From: Methanocellales archaeon
GTDB taxonomy: Archaea; Halobacteriota; UBA148; JAUWXC01
Direction: 5' to 3'
Length of the DNA: 9,576 bases
Assembly (NCBI GenBank): GCA_030616565.1
Contig: JAUWXC010000022.1
Coordinates: forward strand, 1 to 9,576
Position 1 is the stretch's first letter. Each line of letters starts with the position of its first letter. This document shows, piece after piece, positions 6,145 through 9,576 of the stretch. A program made the translations under genes and the position numbers. Below the pieces are notes generated by a model. The model made no database searches. It was not told the DNA's origin and saw only the letters and a program-made list of their open reading frames with translations.

Positions 6145-7335
6145 ATGACCGTATCCATTGGGCTTGCGGGAAAGCCGAACTCCGGAAAATCCACCTTTTT
6201 CAAGGCTGCAACGCTCGTAGATGTAGAAATCGCATCATATCCATTCACGACCATCGATGCCAACCACGGCATGTCACACGTGCGGACGAAATGCCCCTGC
6301 AAGGAGCTCGAGATAGAGTGTAACAACTGCGTAGACGGGAATCGATTCGTTCCTGTTGAGTTAGTAGATGTCGCTGGTCTCGTGCCGGATGCACATCTCG
6401 GAAAAGGTCTGGGCAACGAGTTTTTAGACAACCTGCGACAGACGCAGGCGATCATACACGTAGTGGATGCATCCGGTAGCACAGACGCAGAGGGCAACCT
6501 CATCGAGATAGGAACACGTGACCCTGTCGATGATGTGCGATTTCTGGAAAAAGAAATGACGATGTGGCTGTACGCCGTCATCAAGCGCCACTGGGCTCAA
6601 TTGACGCGAAAAACGCAGTCTCAAAGCGCAAAAATCGAACGCATCCTTTCAGAGCGATTGATGGGTGTTGGTGCAAATGAGGCACAGATCAAGGTGGCGC
6701 TGCATAACGCCTCATTAGAAGGCAAAATAACCGATTGGTCAGACGAGGGCATACTCCGCCTGGCAGACGAAATCAGAAAGGTCAGCAAACCCATGACGCT
6801 GGCAGCAAATAAGATTGACATCGCTCCCGAGGAAAATGCCAAACGACTTACTTCGTTAGAAGATAAGGACTACATCGTAGTTCCAGCGAGCGCTGCCGCC
6901 GAACTGGCGCTGAGAATGGCAGACAAGAAGGGAATAATCAAATATCTGCCGGGAGATGCTAACTTTCAGATCACAGCGCCAGAAGAATTGACAGATGCAC
7001 AGAAAGAGGGATTGGAGCGAATAAGAACTCTGATGAAAAAGTATGGCGGCACAGGCATCCAGCAATGCATAAACAAAGCGGTTTTTGAGTTATTGGATCT
7101 CATCGTCGTTTATCCCGTAGAAGATGAAAACAAATTCACGGACAAAGATGGAAACGTGCTGCCTGATGCATTCTTGATGAAAAGAGGTGGGACTGCGCAT
7201 GACATGGCATACATGGTTCACACCGATTTAGGAGAAGGATTCTTACATGCAGTGGATGCCAAGACGAAGCGCCGGATTAGCGAAGAGCATGTACTGCAAG
7301 ATGGTGACATAATCAAGATTATCTCTACCAAGTAG
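6145..7335 (+). CDS. ychF: YchF/Ygr210-type translation-associated GTPase with TGS domain
   Basis: The 396-residue protein is an Obg-related P-loop NTPase of COG0012 in its archaeal/eukaryotic Ygr210-like form. Visible G motifs are G1 GKPNSGKS (9-16), G3 DVAGL (75-79), G4 NKID (222-225) and a G5-like ASA (248-250). A helical insertion fills about 133-215, and a TGS domain occupies about 319-394 (VYPVEDENKFTD to HVLQDGDIIKI). Bacterial YchF/OLA1 proteins have a changed G4 motif and prefer ATP; here the standard NKxD predicts GTP use. Four cysteines at 50, 52, 59 and 62 (CPCKELEIECNNC) sit just after the switch 1 region and may bind metal or respond to redox. Relatives associate with ribosomes, but the exact role is unsettled. 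The ATG follows a TATA-like box with a very short leader. The stop lies two bases from the convergent MscS-like stop. Confidence 0.92.
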   Translation: MTVSIGLAGKPNSGKSTFFKAATLVDVEIASYPFTTIDANHGMSHVRTKCPCKELEIECNNCVDGNRFVPVELVDVAGLVPDAHLGKGLGNEFLDNLRQTQAIIHVVDASGSTDAEGNLIEIGTRDPVDDVRFLEKEMTMWLYAVIKRHWAQLTRKTQSQSAKIERILSERLMGVGANEAQIKVALHNASLEGKITDWSDEGILRLADEIRKVSKPMTLAANKIDIAPEENAKRLTSLEDKDYIVVPASAAAELALRMADKKGIIKYLPGDANFQITAPEELTDAQKEGLERIRTLMKKYGGTGIQQCINKAVFELLDLIVVYPVEDENKFTDKDGNVLPDAFLMKRGGTAHDMAYMVHTDLGEGFLHAVDAKTKRRISEEHVLQDGDIIKIISTK

Positions 7336-7337
7336 GA

Positions 7338-7865
7338 TTACTCTGTCCTTTCAGCCTTTCTCTTCTTGACGATGTCATTCGAAAGGATCGTAAAACGAAA
7401 CGATGCAATCGCTCCATCTTCCATCCTGATCTTTGTCGACCTGAGGGCGATTTTTGTCACCTCTCCTTTCACACCCCTGACTTCTATGATGTTTCCAATC
7501 CTGAATGGTCTATCTAAGAGGATGAATATACCCGAAATGGTGTTGGAAATGATGTCTTTGGATGCAAGTCCTATTGCCAGGGCTGCCACACCAGCACCAG
7601 CGAGGAGGGGCATTATGATGCTGGTAACGTTCCATATGACCAACACGAGATAAAACGCGATGAAATAAACCGCAAATTTGGTTACATCGCAGGATAAACT
7701 GATGATATCTCTGGGCATTCTCGCCCTCTTCCCGATATTTTTTATTTGCCTCCTTGCGATCCTTATAACAACGTACGAGCCGATAGCTACGAGTAAGGTC
7801 TCGATTAGTTTGATTGTGACCAAGAGTAAACTATTCCCCAAACCCAGAAATTGTGCAATTGCCAT
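7338..7865 (-). CDS. Short MscS-like mechanosensitive channel protein, C-terminal domain absent
   Basis: The protein resembles the small-conductance mechanosensitive channel MscS, which opens under membrane tension to release solutes during osmotic downshock. From ATG 7865 it has 175 residues: two membrane helices (about 9-37 and 57-80), then the glycine/alanine-rich pore helix TM3 (AGAGVAALAIGLASKDIISN, about 89-108). The start of the beta domain follows (DRPFRIGNIIEVRGVKGEVTKIALRSTKIR). It then stops: the family's IPN motif is replaced by FRFT, and the usual C-terminal alpha/beta cage of about 90 residues is missing (E. coli MscS is 286 residues). ATG 7865 is preferred to the in-frame TTG 7919 because a minus-strand TATA-like element covers 7893-7905 and no ribosome binding site precedes the TTG. 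It may be a mini-MscS or a decayed copy. Confidence 0.8.
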   Translation of the reverse strand: MAIAQFLGLGNSLLLVTIKLIETLLVAIGSYVVIRIARRQIKNIGKRARMPRDIISLSCDVTKFAVYFIAFYLVLVIWNVTSIIMPLLAGAGVAALAIGLASKDIISNTISGIFILLDRPFRIGNIIEVRGVKGEVTKIALRSTKIRMEDGAIASFRFTILSNDIVKKRKAERTE

Positions 7866-7892
7866 ACTTTTCCCTTTCGAAGATGTTGTCCA

Positions 7893-7905
7893 AATATCTT
7901 TAAGC
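7893..7905 (-). promoter_or_regulatory. TATA-like element of the MscS-like gene
   Basis: On the minus strand the sequence reads CTTAAAGATATTT, centred about 33 bases before ATG 7865, so transcription would begin close to that ATG. It lies inside the coding region that would exist if the TTG at 7919 were used, which argues for the ATG. The same AT-rich block could serve the plus-strand small gene in the other direction. Confidence 0.35.
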
Positions 7906-7919
7906 TTTGTTATCCACAA

Positions 7920-7939
7920 AGGAGGTTGAACAGATGTGA
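7920..7939 (+). promoter_or_regulatory. Strong ribosome binding site followed by an ATG-TGA start-stop
   Basis: AGGAGGT (7920-7926) is the best ribosome binding site in the window. Seven bases later stands ATG (7934-7936), immediately followed by TGA (7937-7939). This ATG is in the same frame as the small membrane protein that begins at ATG 7946. Either initiation occurs at 7946 despite a 19-base spacing, or the start-stop is regulatory, or codon 2 is a mutation or read error. Confidence 0.6.
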
Positions 7940-7945
7940 CAAACC

Positions 7946-8191
7946 ATGATCATATTTGCCTGGGCTTTGGTGACAGGGGTTGCGATCTGCGTCCTGTACG
8001 GTGTATTTGGCGGAGATGAAACGCTAAAAGAGAAACACCCCATCCTGACGGAGGTGCTACATTGGACGCATCATTGGTGGATTGGCTTGATTGCCATGGC
8101 AATTGCAACGGTGCTGCAAAATGAGGCTTTGTTGGGCTTTGGAACTGGGCTATTTATAGATGATAGAATCTATCATAGCATGAGAGATTAA
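7946..8191 (+). CDS. Small two-helix membrane protein with His/Asp motifs, function unknown
   Basis: This 81-residue protein is not one I can name with certainty. Helix 1 spans about residues 2-21 and helix 2 about 46-66. A loop of about 24 residues between them ends in HWTHHWW (39-45), and after helix 2 comes FGTGLFIDDRIYHSMRD to the C-terminus. The pairing of HHWxxGL before helix 2 with FIDDxxYH after it looks like a conserved polar signature that could bind metal at the membrane surface; that is inference. ATG 7946 is the only usable start because TGA at 7937 closes the frame upstream. The AGGAGGT site lies 19 bases away, which is unusually far. The gene is divergent from the MscS-like gene and 60 bases upstream of rpl15e, which has its own promoter, so no operon link is clear. 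Confidence 0.7.
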   Translation: MIIFAWALVTGVAICVLYGVFGGDETLKEKHPILTEVLHWTHHWWIGLIAMAIATVLQNEALLGFGTGLFIDDRIYHSMRD

Positions 8192-8202
8192 ATGGCAAGA
8201 AA

Positions 8203-8247
8203 GGTTTATTAAGATTGAGCGAGCACTGTGCCGTAAAATTTAGAGGT
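8203..8247 (+). promoter_or_regulatory. Promoter and ribosome binding site of rpl15e
   Basis: GTTTATTAAG (8204-8213) is a TATA-like box about 40-48 bases before the ATG at 8252. It predicts transcription starting around 8235-8240, with AGAGGT (8242-8247) as ribosome binding site four bases before the ATG. This would be the main promoter for rpl15e and the overlapping RNA-processing genes after it. Confidence 0.5.
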
Positions 8248-8251
8248 AGTA

Positions 8252-8776
8252 ATGGTGAGGTCATTTTATTCATATATACGGGATGCTTACAAAAAGCCGG
8301 ATAAAACCCATGTAGATGAGCTGAGGTGGCATAGGCTTCAGGTATGGCGTAGGGAACCGGTTGTAAAAAGGATAGACCGCCCCACCAGATTAGACAGGGC
8401 CAGAGCACTGGGATACAAGGCAAAACAGGGCATAATCGTCGCACGTGTGATGGTACGACGCGGCGGGAGGAGAAAGTCGAGATATGTGCGCGGAAGAAGG
8501 ACAGCGCATATGGGGAAAAAGAAGATCACGCCAGCCAAGAGCATTCAGCGCATCGCAGAGGAAAGGGCTGCACGCAAGTATCCGAATATGGAAGTGCTGA
8601 ATTCATACTGGGTCGCCGAGGATGGCAAGAAGAAATGGTATGAGGTGATACTTGTCGATCCGACCAATCCTGCCATCATGAGTGATTCCACGCTAAACTG
8701 GATCTGTGACCCTGCGCATAAAGGACGCGTTTTCAGGGGAAAAACGTCTGCAGTCAAGAAAGGGCGAGGCAAGTGA
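8252..8776 (+). CDS. rpl15e: 50S ribosomal protein L15e (eL15)
   Basis: The 174-residue basic protein matches archaeal/eukaryotic L15e, a large-subunit rRNA-binding protein absent from bacteria. Clear family segments are [14 protein letters not shown] (5-18), [18 protein letters not shown] (44-61) and [10 protein letters not shown] (69-78). [21 protein letters not shown] (92-112) and [23 protein letters not shown] (115-137) follow. Archaeal homologues usually run to about 190-195 residues, ending with a basic, Arg/Gly-rich tail. Here the protein stops at [14 protein letters not shown], so roughly the last 20 residues are missing. No matching tail was found in the other frames just downstream. 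The stop TGA overlaps the GTG start of the next gene (GTGA), so translation is probably coupled. L15e heads the archaeal exosome/RNase P gene cluster in many genomes. Confidence 0.96.
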   Translation: MVRSFYSYIRDAYKKPDKTHVDELRWHRLQVWRREPVVKRIDRPTRLDRARALGYKAKQGIIVARVMVRRGGRRKSRYVRGRRTAHMGKKKITPAKSIQRIAEERAARKYPNMEVLNSYWVAEDGKKKWYEVILVDPTNPAIMSDSTLNWICDPAHKGRVFRGKTSAVKKGRGK

Positions 8777-9207
8777 TTCACTATATCACGCTTGGGGCAT
8801 TTGTGCATGCAACTGAGGACCCATCCAGGGTTGAGAGTGCTCTGCGATTGTTTATTCCAGAAGATTGCAAAATCAATATGTCCAAGACCGAAGGACACTT
8901 TGGGAATCCCATCACCGTTTTCACGACAAAGTTAGAAAAAAGGGCATGCAAGCCGTTTATAAAAATTCTGAAGAGTCTGCCTGCAGCCGAGTTATCCAAA
9001 TTAAAAGGAGAGGTAGAGCAGCGTGTTGACGATAATTGCAACTTTCACGTCAGACTGGATAAGCAATCAGCGTATAATGGCCTCGTCAGATTGGCTCAAG
9101 CCGAAGATGCAATTGATATAAAGATAAAGGTCAAGACATACCCATCTAAGCGAGATAGTGCAATAAAAGTCATGGAGGATTTGTTGAGCGATGCCCAAGT
9201 ATTATGA
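8773..9207 (+). CDS. COG1325 (DUF54) RNA-binding protein, predicted exosome-associated
   Basis: The 144-residue protein starts at a GTG in a 4-base overlap with rpl15e, with GAGG at 8766-8769 as ribosome binding site. Its N-terminus ([28 protein letters not shown]) and the central [16 protein letters not shown] (about 37-52) match archaeal COG1325 proteins. These are small, ribosomal-protein-like RNA-binding proteins predicted from gene neighbourhood to work with the exosome. Residues about 93-99 (NFHVRLDKQ region) and the C-terminal [23 protein letters not shown] fit the same fold. The gene overlaps rnp3 by 17 bases. The L15e-COG1325-Rpp30 order is part of the archaeal exosome superoperon described by comparative genomics (Koonin, Wolf and Aravind). 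The biochemical role is not shown by the sequence. Confidence 0.88.
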   Translation: MIHYITLGAFVHATEDPSRVESALRLFIPEDCKINMSKTEGHFGNPITVFTTKLEKRACKPFIKILKSLPAAELSKLKGEVEQRVDDNCNFHVRLDKQSAYNGLVRLAQAEDAIDIKIKVKTYPSKRDSAIKVMEDLLSDAQVL

Positions 9208-9576
9208 CCTTCACGTACACTCGCATCCAGAAGGCATGGATGCTCCAGATAAACTGGTTTCAGTGGCGAAGAGATATGGCTATGCCGGCATAGCGATTAC
9301 CAACCATTCTGACCACTGGAACGAGTTCGGCGGCGCCATTAGCGGTGTTGAAATTGTCGCTACAAGCGCTAGAGAGTTGAAAAAGAAAATCGGAGAGTAT
9401 CGCCCCAAGGTAGAGGTGTTGCTTGTTCATGGCGGAGATACAAAAATCAATAGGGCTGCCGTCGAAGACCCCAGGGTGGACATACTGGCACATCCCGTTG
9501 AGAGGGATTCCGAGTTCAATCACATCCTGGCCAAGCTCGCTGCCAAGAACGATGTCGCCATGGAGTTCAATATGGA
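9191..9576 (+). CDS. rnp3: Ribonuclease P protein component 3 (Rpp30), 5' part
   Basis: The frame runs open to the window end, giving 128 residues of a protein usually about 210-240 long. Rpp30 is a TIM-barrel-like protein of archaeal/eukaryotic RNase P. With Pop5 it supports the RNA enzyme that trims the 5' leader from pre-tRNA. Visible PHP-like landmarks are [11 protein letters not shown] (5-15), ITNHSDHW (36-43), LVHGGD (78-83) and DILAHPVERD (97-106). ATG 9191 overlaps the COG1325 gene by 17 bases; GGAGG at 9174-9178 lies 12 bases upstream, slightly far. TGA at 9185 closes the frame upstream, so this is the first usable start. In related genomes Pop5, the proteasome alpha subunit, SBDS and the exosome core (Rrp4, Rrp41, Rrp42) follow, which I would expect beyond the window. 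Confidence 0.95.
   Translation, partial: MPKYYDLHVHSHPEGMDAPDKLVSVAKRYGYAGIAITNHSDHWNEFGGAISGVEIVATSARELKKKIGEYRPKVEVLLVHGGDTKINRAAVEDPRVDILAHPVERDSEFNHILAKLAAKNDVAMEFNM

Noticed and set aside
7678..7929. Plus-strand frame that looks like a small membrane protein
   Set aside because: Its hydrophobic character is the antisense image of the membrane helices of the MscS-like gene; the minus-strand reading has the conserved pore helix.
8192..8212. Six-codon frame (MARKVY) right after the small membrane protein stop
   Set aside because: Too short to support and it overlaps the rpl15e TATA box.

Overview
The window is archaeal chromosomal DNA, almost certainly from a methanogen-related euryarchaeote. 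The evidence is a run of archaeal-only or archaeal-type genes: a GINS-associated RecJ-like nuclease, the KEOPS subunit Pcc1, ribosomal proteins S3Ae and L15e, archaeal phosphoglycerate mutase and RNase P Rpp30. The seryl-tRNA synthetase is of the rare methanogenic type 2. TATA boxes lie 25-35 bases before several start codons. Which lineage it is (for example Methanosarcina-like, Syntrophoarchaeum or ANME-1) cannot be settled by eye. No mobile element, CRISPR array or tRNA gene was seen, and no stretch over 300 bases lacks a gene.

Region 1 (1-3163, plus strand) is an information-processing block. The 3' half of a DHH/DHHA1 nuclease overlaps pcc1, which overlaps serS. These three genes are almost certainly one translationally coupled operon. 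After an 83-base gap with its own TATA boxes comes rps3ae. The nuclease-Pcc1-S3Ae order is a known archaeal neighbourhood, and here serS sits inside it.

Region 2 (3205-5350, plus) holds apgM (gluconeogenesis/glycolysis), apparently leaderless, and then a bactofilin-like polymer-forming protein. The latter's beta-helical sequence is split by a hydrophobic segment. Its start codon is uncertain.

Region 3 (5360-7865) holds two minus-strand membrane protein genes, each convergent with a plus-strand gene. One encodes a seven-helix protein of unknown function; its stop is nine bases from the bactofilin-like stop and both stops lie in one short hairpin. The other is a short MscS-like channel ending two bases from the stop of a YchF/Ygr210-type GTPase.

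Region 4 (7946-9576, plus) holds a small two-helix membrane protein and then the head of the archaeal exosome/RNase P superoperon: rpl15e, a COG1325 RNA-binding protein (4-base overlap) and rnp3/Rpp30 (17-base overlap), cut by the window end.

Most of the window is conserved housekeeping. The less understood parts are the bactofilin-like protein and its start, the seven-helix protein, the truncated MscS, and the small His/Asp-rich membrane protein, whose best ribosome binding site leads to an ATG followed directly by TGA.
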